This document shows positions 42,865-54,000 of a DNA stretch of 64,000 bases, piece by piece. The DNA lies in the NCBI GenBank assembly GCA_018136815.1, contig CM030931.1:414021-478020 (forward strand), given 5' to 3'. The position numbers and the translations under genes were made by a program. The notes beneath the pieces were generated by a model that saw nothing but the letters and a program-made list of their open reading frames with translations, searched no databases and was not told the origin of the DNA. Source of the DNA: Isochrysis galbana. Taxonomy: Eukaryota > Haptophyta > Isochrysidales > Isochrysidaceae. Every line of letters starts with the position of its first letter. Position 1 is the first letter of the stretch.

Positions 42865-43375
42865 CTAGAGGATTTTTGCAAGGGTTCTCGTAAGGTTTGA
42901 GGAGCGTGGTTGGAACAGCTCCTTCAACCCTCTTACAACTGCAAAAAATGATTTCCGCTGGCACTCGGTTGAAAGAGCGATCTCGCCGCTGGGATGCCCA
43001 CTCTCCCCTACACCGCGCAGGAGTTGGAGGACTCCCTCCTCGCCCTTGCGCAGCACATGTGGATTGCCGCGGGTGCAGGCGGCGCAGGCAGGCACGGCTG
43101 CGTGGAGTGAGAGTGAGGCGGCGCGGAGACGGTGGAGGCGGAGAGCGGAGAGGGCGGAGGCGGTGAGGGTGGAGGCGGAGAGGGTGGAGGCGGAGAGGGA
43201 GGAGGCGGTGAGGGTGGGGGGGGGGGGGCGAGGGAGGGGGTGGTGAAGGTGGAGGAGGGGAAGGCGGTGGGGGTGAGGGAGGCGGCGGCGAAGGGGGAGG
43301 TGGGGATGGAGGAAAAAAAAACCCTTTTAAAATTCTCGCCTCACTAGTGGCACTGGAACGTTTCCTCGTAGCCAC
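42865..43375 (-). CDS. possible small proline-rich or Cys-containing protein, doubtful
   Basis: Two overlapping minus-strand frames are open. One (42845-43375) encodes PPSPPPPSPPPP repeats followed by an Arg/Pro-rich region, reading through a GGAGGC-type minisatellite at 43130-43300. The other (42865-43095) reads MPACAACTRGNPHVLRKGEE and continues for 76 residues with a normal composition and a CxxC, ending FQPRSSNLTRTLAKIL. The second looks more protein-like; a first exon in the proline-rich segment is possible. I recognise no family. Confidence 0.2.
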
Positions 43376-43767
43376 GCCTTTTTCCCTTCCCCACCCTCAT
43401 TTTCCGCCTTGCGGCAACTCCCCTCGTGCTCTACTTAGGGGCTCGGGTCTTTTGGGGGGTCCGAGCGGAGCGGGGTGCACCTGTCCTTAGCGGCGTGTTC
43501 TCGCCCTCCTCCTGTGCTGCTGAGTGACCTGTTTATCATATATGTTCGTTTCGGGGTTCAGGGTTTCCTGCGTGCTGCGATGTTAGTCGTAGGTGACTTA
43601 TATTGATCAATCGCACTTCCAGATGGTCTATTAATACAGGGCGACACATCGTGTTATGCGAGCTTTTCGGCAAGACCAAGTGCTTTCGCCACGAGGCTAG
43701 TGTTTTCGCTCAGTTGTCAGTTGTAGCCTACCTTTTTCGTCTTCGATAAATACGGGGGCGCTGAGTC
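43376..43767. other. intergenic, nothing recognised
   Basis: No supported gene or repeat. Confidence 0.45.
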
Positions 43768-44091
43768 CTAGTGGTTTCTTGAGTTTGGGCTTCCTCCCTT
43801 GCGCGGCTTTTTTTGTGCGCATGGAGTGTGGTGTGTTTTTGGTGGGGCGAGGCCCCTAACCAAGGTGACAAACCTCGTTAGCGTAGATTCTAAGATCGGT
43901 ATGTAGTGGTACTCGTGTGACTCGAATTCGACTCTATAGAAGTCTCTTAGTATGTATTTCCACGCTATCACGTATAGCGCTTTTAGGCTTGCTGGCGTGA
44001 TTGCACCGGGGTATGCGAACAATCTATCCTTCGTCTTCTGCATCCGTGACCTTCCGGGGGAGGGGGTAGGGGGTGTAGTCATTAAGGGCAT
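43768..44091 (-). mobile_element. LINE ORF2 C-terminal fragment
   Basis: LFAYPGAITPASLKALYVIA then WKYILRDFYRVEFE matches LFLLPNSSPSPARETLYLLA then WRYILTDFYRIHYD at 12590-13252. Same orientation (minus) as that copy. The upstream zinc-binding part is out of frame or lost. Confidence 0.6.
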
Positions 44092-44273
44092 CTATGGTCT
44101 CGAGGATTGTTTTCGTCGCGGGACACCACGCTAGGTGGCACGAGTCTTCTCGGTGTCGGCGACGTAGTCTACACGTAGTTGTCTGGCTATCTGTGAACCT
44201 ATTTCTAGTGCCGATCCTTCTGTGTGTGATATGTGATATGTTTAAAGTGCAGATGTTTGTCCGTAAGCGACAT

Positions 44274-44493
44274 CGTCGCCTGCCAGGAGAACGACGTGGA
44301 AGAGGGATATGTGAGAAAAAGACGAAGAAGATGAAAACTCAGCCCGCGTAGCTAGGAGTCACCGCGTGTTGAGAGGAGCGGGGGGGGGGAGCGTGATTAG
44401 CTTTGTACCACTAATATTAGTGTGGCTACCTAACAAGAGTATATGGATGACAAAAAAAAATCACCTGGCCCTCTTTTGACGGAACGCGACTTT
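44274..44493 (+). repeat. right-end segment shared with element B
   Basis: About 215 bp similar to 58898-59097. It begins CGTCGCCTGCCAG, includes GTGAGAAAAAGACGAAGAAG and ends CTCTTTTGACGGAACGCGAC. Both copies encode EKKTKKMKT(Q/H)PA before a TAG. It appears to be the right end of a B-like element whose left part is missing or diverged. Confidence 0.65.
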
Positions 44494-44666
44494 GCCGCGA
44501 CTGCACCCGAGCCTCAGGCGACAAGCGACCCTCGCCACTGCGCCCCACCTGGGACGCCCCACGCCGCCCGAGGCGGCTCGTCAGAAAGCCCTCTCAAAGC
44601 CCATCCAGCTCATCCAAACCACACCCGCGCGAGCGCGCGGGGTGGCGAGCACTGACACCGAACAGG

Positions 44667-44900
44667 TTGCCCTTGACTGGGAACTGGGAAACCGGGAAAA
44701 GGCGTTCGACAGAGTCAGCTCGTCTCTACCACATAGCCCTAGAGCTACTTAACTTCGGCGACGACTTCCGTAGATACGCCAGCACGCTGACCAACTCGAA
44801 TGCGCGTCCGATTCGATACATAAAGTCCAATGGAGGGCGGAGCTTCCCCTTCACCATTGCTAGCGGAGTCCCGCAAGGATGCCCACTACAAGTGGCTCAA
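44667..44900 (+). mobile_element. LINE reverse transcriptase fragment, frameshifted
   Basis: EKAFDRV (one frame) then LYHIALELLNFGDDFRRYAS, IRYIKSNGGRSFPF and IASGVPQGCPLQ (another frame) follow the RT order 'KAFDrv..GF...i......NG..s..f....GvpQGcPLS'. The YxDD block is absent, and the sequence ends in an A/T-rich stretch. The frame change shows it is dead. Confidence 0.65.
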
Positions 44901-45216
44901 ACAAAAAATAGTCGTGGTCGTTTTTTGGGGGGGTGCCTTCCGTGTTTCGGGGTGGTCGCTCGTGGTGTGCAGTGTGTTTCGCCTCCCCCCCCCTCCTGCG
45001 CGCGACGTTCAGTGTTCACTTTTCATTCAACTTGTTTCGCCTTGGTGGCCCCCGGACGCTAGCGTGTTTCGCGGTCAAGTTCGACTATTTTTTGTTTGAG
45101 TAACTTGTATCTCCTTTAGCATTCCTCCTCACTCCTCACGACAAGAGGCATAACATTTCTGACATGGGGGCAGGCCAAGAAGACTAGCGGCCGTTCCGTC
45201 GGCAATCGGTGGCCGG

Positions 45217-45903
45217 ATGGCCTCGGCTGCTGCCAGCGACGTGGAGCTGCTGCTTTCCCGGCTGAAGACGGGCGAGCCACAGCGATGTGGGATGCAGGAC
45301 GCAGCGGTACTTGCGCAGGCCCACGCATGCAATGCGTCCGGCGACGTTGACAGGGCGCGGGTGCTTTTTGAGCAAGTCTTCCTTGTGACAGCGAAACCAG
45401 CGCACCTTTTGAGTGCAGCAAATATGCGACTAAAGTTGGGCGATCTGGACGGCGCTGCTTGTCTATATGAAGGGCTGCTGCGTGAAGAAACACGCCTTAG
45501 CAAAAAAGAGGCAGCGGTCGCCCGGCGCAAGCTAGTTGAGTCAGGCATGCTGTGGGATATGAAGCTCGGCGAGCAGCCTCAACTTTCTGAGGCCCAATGG
45601 AGATGCAGTGTTGGATTGGGTTCGCAGGGCAGTGATCCTGGGCCGGTGCTCGAATTCAATCCGCCGCCGCTCTGCGTCTCAAGTGCCCACGATGGCTTGG
45701 CACACGAGGCGTGTTCCGAATGTGTAGGCTCAATGTCCGACAACATGTATATCATGCCGCCCCGGCGGAAAGAGCTCCTGGCACGGACAGAGCATCTATT
45801 TCGCGAGAGGTTGAGGACACTCCTAGTCGAGGAATCCGCCAGGCAATGTGGCGAGGCTGCAGTGCAAGGTGCCGATGCCGCGGGAATGTCGGGCTTGACG
45901 TAA
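45217..45903 (+). CDS. small TPR-like protein of unknown function
   Basis: 228 residues in one exon. LAQAHACNASGDVDRARVLF followed by LLSAANMRLKLGDLDGAACL and YEGLL fits two tetratricopeptide helices pairs (residues about 28-90, with the small/large residue pattern and the closing YE.LL). A basic helix follows (RLSKKEAAVARRKLVESGML). The C-terminal half has Cys pairs (CVSS..ACSECVG) and a charged helix (RRKELLARTEHLFRERLRTL). No catalytic motif. It is flanked by LINE debris upstream and a motif-free region downstream. ATG 45217 was chosen as the first Met before the TPR region. Confidence 0.55.
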   Translation: MASAAASDVELLLSRLKTGEPQRCGMQDAAVLAQAHACNASGDVDRARVLFEQVFLVTAKPAHLLSAANMRLKLGDLDGAACLYEGLLREETRLSKKEAAVARRKLVESGMLWDMKLGEQPQLSEAQWRCSVGLGSQGSDPGPVLEFNPPPLCVSSAHDGLAHEACSECVGSMSDNMYIMPPRRKELLARTEHLFRERLRTLLVEESARQCGEAAVQGADAAGMSGLT

Positions 45904-46630
45904 GGCTCCCATAACCATCGCCAACAATTGATACCATCCTTTTGGTGATGCAACATCTTCGAGTACAGGAGTGTATTGAACGAGGATCCATCGGTAGAGC
46001 ATGTGGCGAAGTTGAATTGAGAAGACGTCACTTCAGTTGCATGCATGTTGATGGATGTCAACTTAATTAGGATACTTATCGTAGTTTGTGAGAGGACATT
46101 TGTTGTTCTGGGGGCGGGGGTCTGCAATATCCGGTGCTTCCTTCAGGAAGCCTTTATTTGGCGCCGCGTGCCTTGTTACTTCGTCTTTGTTTTAGTGACT
46201 GCGACTCGCAACGAGCTGTCTGCGCAGTGACGTGTCTCACTGAAACGGGTAAGCCAACATACGGCTGGTAAGACCCGGCATACTGAAGCTGAATGCCCTG
46301 AGACTCTAGAAGTAAAAGATAAAAGTAAGGACACGAGACATCATCAAACGTCAAACGTCTTGGGGTACGCTCCCGGAGACGGGAGGGCGGCGGCTTGCCT
46401 TCATCCGGTACCAAAGCTGCGGGGGGGGGGGGGGGGCGCAGAGTGGACGAGTGGGAGCGAGGGCGGCGGCCGAGGAAAGCGAGCCTTGGCCCAAAGCGGC
46501 TTGGTCAAAAGCCAAAAAAAAAGCGCGCGCAAACCTCGGGAACGGGAACGAATCCTCGCTCTGTCGCCCCCGGTCCCACTCCCCACTCTCATCTCCGCAC
46601 TCCTCGCTCTCTTCCTCGCTCTCCTCCTCG
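45904..46630. other. intergenic, nothing recognised
   Basis: Contains a G-run at 46421-46437; no supported gene. Confidence 0.45.
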
Positions 46631-46639
46631 CTTCGTCCT

Positions 46640-46830
46640 CCGTCAATTCAGCCTCAGTCTTCCGTCAGCCCCTCGCTCACTTCCGTCAATCTCTCATTTC
46701 TGTCAGTCTCTCACTTCCGTCAGACTCTCACTTCCGTCGGTCTCTCACTTCTGTTAGTCTCTCACTTTCCTTTACTTCCTCACGCTCACGTCCGTCGGCA
46801 CTTCCGTCAGTCTCCTCCCTCTCTCCACCG
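46640..46830. repeat. degenerate minisatellite, unit about 17 bp
   Basis: Roughly nine to ten imperfect copies of TCTCACTTCCGTCAGTC on the + strand. The overlapping Ser/Leu-rich ORFs (46360-46854) are produced by it. Confidence 0.8.
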
Positions 46831-47640
46831 CTAAAAGCGTCCTTCTCTATGTAGTACTATATAATTAAAAATCGGGGACAGCTAGGATGTCAAGGGCGTG
46901 AGCCACCAATACCGGTGAGTACCTCACCTACCTGTCGCTCAGTCGCATCCGCGCTCAATGCTCACAATCAAGGGAGGAGGTAGGTAGAGGTAGAGGTAGA
47001 GGTATAGGAGGTAGGGCGTAGGGCCTTTGCCTCCATTTGGTACCACCTTGCACCTTGATGCAAGCCGACTTACCCTCTAACCTCTTATTCCAAAGGCCAA
47101 AGGGCAAACAAAGGGCATCGAATATATGCATATATATATCATATATGCTATAGATGGGTGTTTCCCGGGGTTTGTACCGCTTTACGCTTTACTTTTACTT
47201 TGGTGTATTTCCTCAATCTCAATCCTGAATCCTGACTTTTCCAGATTTACACCCTTGGAAGTTAAGATAGCGTTTGACCGCCCTACCCTAGGGCCTAGGG
47301 CATTTATTAAAAAAAAAAAAAAAAGCGAACCTCAAGTTGACTTCAAGACTTCAAGTTGCACCTTCTCCTTCTCACTTGGCACTTGCACTTGGTTGGGGCT
47401 TGGGGCGCGCACTTAGGACACCACTGGGGCACATTAGAGTAAAGTCACCCGTGGCATGCCGCATCTATCAATCGCTAGGGAGGGGGGTTTAGTTTTAGTT
47501 TCGTGCAGGGCTGCGGTTTTTTGCGCAGTGTGGCTTTCAAGTGTAGTCAGGTGGACAGTGTCCCCCATCAGTATTACGAGGTGTGAAGTGTGTGGTGTGA
47601 GCATGCGCCTGTGCGTTCCGCCGGCAGCTTTTCCTCCGGT
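46831..47640. other. intergenic, nothing recognised
   Basis: A GGTAGA microsatellite lies at 46978-47010 and an A-run at 47310-47324; no supported gene. Confidence 0.45.
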
Positions 47641-47644
47641 CAAA

Positions 47645-48055
47645 AGCTTCCCCCTCCCCCTCTATCCCTCTCTCTCTCTCCCTCTCCTCCGATCCTGTTG
47701 TCTATCCCGCCCTCTTCTACTCCTACTCCATCTCTTCTTCTCTCACATCATCACATCTTCTCTCGCCGCTCGCAGTGTGTCCCTCCGTCGTCACTCACGG
47801 CCCACCTTCTTCTTCCTAGTCATCATTTTTTCTCTTTTCTTCCTCTTCCCTCTCTTGCTTCTACTCCTCCCCGTCTTCCCTTGCCCTCTCCCTTCCCCCC
47901 CCCCTCCCCCCCCCTTCCCTCCCCCCTTCCCTCTCTCTCTCTCTTCCTCTCTCTCTCTCTCTTCTCTCTCCCCCCTCCTCTATCTTCCCTCCCAATCCCC
48001 TCCCCTCTCCCCCTTCCCCCTCCCCCCCCCCTCCCCCCTTCTAGGCCCCCACGCG
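47645..48055 (+). promoter_or_regulatory. polypyrimidine leader of the KDM5-like gene
   Basis: About 400 bp of C/T-rich sequence ends ten bases before the ATG at 48056. Similar tracts on the coding strand precede the start codons of the UBR, FNR, CreA-like, TLC and DUF6625-like genes. Whether it is promoter or 5' UTR is not known. Confidence 0.45.
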
Positions 48056-51000
48056 ATGGCCACTCCGTATGTGGACGCACCGGTGCTCCGGCCGTCCGCA
48101 GAGGAGTGGGAGGAGCCGTACGCCTACCTCCGCTCGATCGGGCACATCCTGGCGGAGTACGGTGTCGCACGCATCCTCCCCCCCCCCGACTGGCAGCCGC
48201 CTGTCGTGCTCGACACCTCGCGGCTCCGGCTACGCACTGAGCCACAGGTGAGAGAGTGCACACACACCGGCCTTCCCGCGCGCTTCTGCGGGGGCTTGCA
48301 CGCAGCCGATCGAGGCTCTGGGGCTGTGTGTTGGGAGGGCGCCGTCCTGGGTACGAGTCAGACGGTCCGGAGCCCATTGCTGCCCGGTGAGGCTACTGAG
48401 CCACCCTTTCCTGCCATGTGTGAGCGGATGATGTATGCCCCCTGCCCTCCCTCCACCCCTTCCTTATCGCAGCGCACGACGGAGCTCGGCGCACAGGATG
48501 TGGCACGTACCTCCTTCATGGCGTCTCTCCGTGAATTCTTAGCATCCATGAACTCCTCGCTCGGCCGGACTCCGGTCGTTGGTGGACGTGAGCGCAAACC
48601 CATCACTCCCTTGGGCGTGATTCGCTCGGGTCACGCCGCCTGGGGCCGACGGAAGTCACACTCCACACCGCCGCTGCGCATGCCCACTGTCCGATTCTCA
48701 TCAACGTCTGACTGCCCCGGGCGTCTCTCTCAGGTGAAGTAGACCTCTTCCGTCTCTATTGCGCCGTCACTTCGCTCGGTGGCTATCATGCCGTGACGGG
48801 AGCCAAGCGATGGCCTGAGATCGTGGGATTGCTTAAGCTACGGCAGGTGTGAGGGCATCCCACGGGTTTCCACACGCCAATACACACGTCTTCTGTTGTC
48901 TATAATCCGCCACGTATTGGTAGTCTCATGGCCTCTTGTGGTCTTCCGCTCGCCGTACGATTTCATTGAATTCCTTTTGCAGGCTTCACACTGTGCCTCG
49001 TCATTACGACAACACTACTCGAAGATACTCTTGCAGTACGAGCTCGTACAGCGCGCGCGCGCGCCTACGCCCGCCGACACCAGCCAGCCGACAGAAGCTA
49101 GCGCACATCCAACATCGTCCACTCTTACCGACGAGAGTAGATTAGACAACATAGACTGTCCACATTCTATGGCCACGCCTCCTCGTGGAGAGAGCTCAAG
49201 CACCACCGATGGATCGTTCGACGGGCTTGACAGAATGCGAGGCGGCATTTCATGTCTGACCCTTGCTCTTCAGCTGCAAGACATGGAGGAGCGAATCCCT
49301 TGGGACTTGGTCAGGGACGCATCGTCGAGATGCGATTGGGCAGCCATTAGGCCAAGCTGGCTAGCATCGGTAAGCTGAGCATCATACAATGGCGCCAGAC
49401 ATAGGCGGGAGCACGATGACGTGATGCACAGTCCGTGGACCCCGTGGGCCTCCCCTTGCCTGTGCTGGTTTCATGAGAAGGCCGATGTCGTTCGGCTGTA
49501 CCGACGCGCGCGTCTTATTCCCGTTTGCGCAGGTGGAGGATGGACGGCATCAATTGCATACATTATCGATGGCGGTGGCGACATTGGAGGCTGCTATCGC
49601 CGATCACGCCCTTTCGAAGGAGTGGCGTTCCCGCCTTCGGCTGCCGTGGCTTAAGTCTCTGCAATCAGTCTCGACCGCATCAGCGCTGCAAGCCTTGATG
49701 CTCTCGTTTGACCGGCACGTTCAATGGAAAGAATTTGAGGGCGCGTCCATCGCAAAAGCCGAGGAAGAAGGCGAGGGGGAGGAAGATGTTGCACAGCGCG
49801 CAAGTGATGGCCGCAGGGAATTGGACGACGGAGACGTGCGCGAAAACAAGCGCGTGAAGCTAGAAGAGGCTGCAGACGAACACGAGGCCCTCGAAGTCGA
49901 AGTCAAGGTTGGTCGAGGCGCACCATCAGTTCTGAGTAATGACGAGGGCGCCGCCAGTGGGAAGGGGTCTAAGGACTCTAAGGACAGGCGGCGCGATAAG
50001 CGGCGGCGCGATAGCGCAGATGACGATGCGGGGGCTGCTTCCGCACGTACTCGCCACACGCGGATGCAAGATGACATGATCCAGAGGGCCTTGGACGTCG
50101 CCCATGGAGGTGACGGGGAGGCGGGCCATTCCGCTGAGGGAGCTCTGCAAGAGGTGGACATGGATATCGATGAGGGCTGCGTGAGTGTCGTCGATGATGT
50201 TGCCTGCGGTGGCATGAACGGGGCAAATAGTTCTGAAGATCTGTCTAGCGTCGAAGTCTTCTTGGCCCATGCAATTCGGCTCAAACGCGCCATCTACGGC
50301 ACGCCGAGTGCGCGCCACACAGGCGCTACCAGCGGGTTTGGGTGTGCGCCGCACCCGATCATCGCAGGACGCGAGGCTCTCATAAAAGCTGAGCGTGTGG
50401 AGGCCGACTTTTGGCGCGCGGTGAGCGGCGGCACCATCTCCGAGAGAAGTGATTACTCGACGGGAGGAGGCTCCGCGGACGTGGATCCATCCGTCTCGTA
50501 CTCGGCAGTGCCAATGGGTGACTCTGCGTCGACATCGGGCTTCCCAAGACCGTCGGAAGTGGGGGAGGTCTACGCAAAAGACGCATGGAGTCCTTACAAT
50601 CTCCCTTCTCATTCGTCGTCCCTTTTCTCGCACTTGATACGTGCCAACCAAACTTCGCGCAAGGGAGACGGCGGTGCTACAGCAAGCAAGACGGGTGGCA
50701 CGCCCGCCAATGCGTCGCTCCAACTTCCCGCTGGTCTACATGATCTCGTTGTACCGCAGATGCGCCTCGGGATGCTGTGGTCGGTCGAGTCTCCTGCCGG
50801 CGTTCCACGATGGGGGGTGCATCCTTGGCTGCTCTACGGGGCTAGCTTCCTCCTTGCAGGTCTGCCAAAAACGTGGTACGTCGTGCCCCCTGCAGACGCC
50901 GAGTCATTCGAAGCTCTGCTGAAGCGGGAAGCGAGCGGAGTCGCTGAGAGCACTCTTGAGGCCAACGCCTCTAGTCAGTCCGGTGACTGCAACATAGGCG

Positions 51001-54000
51001 GCTCGTCTAGGAATGCCACCAGCGGCGAATCCGCCCCGTCGACGAGGGCGGCCACGTCGTCGACGCTGCTCCCGCCTGCGCTGCTTGCCACTGCTCAACT
51101 ACAGGTATGTCGAGTTGAGCAGCAGCCCGGGGAGATTGTTGTCACCGCACCCCGCTCCTATCATTTCGCACTCTCGCATGGGACAACCGTCTCCGAGTCT
51201 ACCGTCTTCGCAACTGACGACTGGCTGCCGTATGGATTGCTCGCGCAACGGCACGCTAAACAGGCCGCAAACACGGCCACGACCAAAGGCCCGCTGTCGG
51301 GCGGCAGAGTACCCACTGTTCCTCCTCTCGCGTTTTCGCTCGAGGAGCTAATTCTTCGAGCTGCGTGCTCAAGCCCATCGGTACGCACGTCCTCCTTGCT
51401 GCTCGACACGCTGCGCCCATTATCCGCACAGCACGCTGCAGCGCTTGAAGCCCTACAGGCGGCAGGCGCCTCTCTCGTCGAGGCGCCGCCTGAGTGCCCT
51501 CCAGCTGACGATGCTGCTAGGGCCACCACTACGGTCTCCAGCGTGAAGCGCGAGAGTCCTGACCTTGTGGGCGACATGGAGGAAGCCGCGGCAATCGCAG
51601 CTGAAGAGAATGCACTCTTACGGTTACTCGCTGCCGTAGAGCCGTGCGCGCCCACAGCCTCGTCGACAGCCCCCATCAACCCTTCTGAAGATTGCAAGGA
51701 TAGTATGAGAGTGGTCGCAGGACATGGCGATGGCAGCCACACCTCTTGCTACCTTTGCGCCCAACCCTGCTTCCTGTCCTATGTGCGCTGCAGCGTGTGC
51801 AGTGATATCATCGCAGGCACTTGCCATGCTGCGCAACGCGTTGCGTGTGCCGAACACGGCCTGCAACTCGGCTGCGACTGCGCTCCATCCGCACTCTCCG
51901 TCACCGTAGTCTTTCCACCTGCACTCCTTGTGCGCTTCGAAGCCCTACTCAATAGAAGGCTCGCGAGGCGCGCCCGCTGGCTGGCGCTCGCAGATGAGAC
52001 GTTAGCAGGGACCCCCGAGCTCTCAGCTGTGGATTCACTCCTGGCGATTGCCGAACGTATGCAGCTATGCGAAGAGCCACAGGTCCGGGCCATCCGTGCA
52101 CGGAGAGACGAAGGGACGCGCTGGGTCTCACGCGCGTCTACACTTCTCAGTGAGAGGTGTGCTTACACCCTGTCGCAAGTCGACGCGCACTTAGCCAAAG
52201 GGGAGGCTATGCTGTTGCGGATGCCGCATATTGAAGAACTGCGCGCGATGGCCGAAGCTGCACGGGCTTGGGAAGTGCGCGCTGAGGCCATGCTCGCGAC
52301 AACACGCTCGATTCCCCTCGCGAGTAGCGGAAAAGGTCTCGATGGTTCGCCGCTTGCCGACGAAACCGGCACGGCTGCGGCCCAGTGGGACCCCTCTCGC
52401 GCTCGCTCCCAATCGGAGCTTCGCGAACTCTTGAACGATCCCGCGGCGGCCTCGCTTAGACTTCCGCTAGTGGATGAAATAAAGGACGAGATTGAGCGAC
52501 TGGGCTGGGTTTCATCCGCGGAAGCGATGGTCGCCTCCGAGCCTGATTTTGGTGAGCTAAAGGAGCTGCTCTCCCGCGCGGAGGCGTTGGGTGTGCGCCA
52601 TCTACCAGACGCCGTTGAGTTGTCTCGCCGCTTCACCACGGCGGGTCGGTGGGTTTACCGCGCAAACAATGCCCTTCGCCGTCGTTCGTACCTTCCTGCA
52701 TTGGAGACCTTGGCCCAGGAGGGGTCAACGCTGGGTGTTACCACAGATCAATTAAAGGAAGTGCGAGCGCGCATCGACGCCGCCACATCTTGGGCGAAGC
52801 GGGCGCGTGTCGCTCTTGGCCTTCCGCCTTCAGATGGCAACGCTGACAAGGACGAAGAACCCAAGAGCACAGCCTCCAGCGCCACCACCAATGGCAATGC
52901 TTTGCCGTCTGTGGAGAGCATACGCTCGCTGGCGGCAGAGGCAGCCGCACTTGACGTGACAGTAGCCGAGGAGGTGCAAGTAGGAGAGTTGGTGAAGAAG
53001 ATTGATTGGTGGGTGAAGCGTGCCTCGGCAATGTTCATCAAGCGTGGGTCTGAGGCGACGCTCTTGGAGCTGCTCCAGCACGACCCTGACGCGCCGCCGC
53101 TCGAGGCGGCAGGTGAAACAGCCGATGGGGGCACAATTGATAGTGTTGCATGCGCATTTTGTACAGGCAACGATTCTGCCACGACATCGAAATTCATGAT
53201 TGGCTGTGATGGCTGTGACCGTTGGTATCATGGACCCTGCGTCGGAGTGGACAAGAGGGCAGCGGATGCCATGACAGAGTATCAATGCCTCTTCTGTGTG
53301 CAGTCGGCTGGAGGTGAATACGTTTATGGCCCTCCATTTCCGGTGCCTAAACGAACTCGACGCCCGAGGTTGCGGCAGGTCGCGGCATTGCTCGACGAGG
53401 CCGCCAAGATGGACGTAGTAATGCCTGAGGTGGAGCCAATGAGGAACCTAATGATTCAGGCAGAATCGTGGCAAGCCGATGCTGCTGGGCTCCTTGATGA
53501 GTCATCAGCAGGCGAAGGGAGTGCCGAGCACGGCGGCGGTGACGGCTCAGGTGGCTCCAAAAAGCTGCGATACGAGATTCTCGAGTCGGTTCTCGCGAGG
53601 GGAGAGGCGTGTGAAGTTGAGCCTGAGTCGCTCGCCGCGTTGCGAAAAGTGGCGACGCAGTTCTTATCGTGGCAGGCGCGAGCTCTCGCACTGCTCCGCG
53701 GTGATTTCAGTGTTGACGAGCCACTCACACGACAAGAGGCCGAAATCGAGGACATGCTCGTTGACGGTATCGAGCCCGCGGCAGGTGATACAGTAGACTC
53801 CGACACCTCGGAGAAGCTCGGTGGCGTCCGGTGCGGTAGTGGCGGCGTAAAACTTGACCGCTCCGCCCTGCGCGGTGTCTCGCCAAACAGTCTCGGCGGT
53901 CTCCACCTTCTGCTTCTCGAGGCAGAGGAGCTGCGCGTCACATCAGAAGAAGTGACGCAACTGCAAGCGATGGCTGCTACGGCACGTCGATGGCAGGGGG

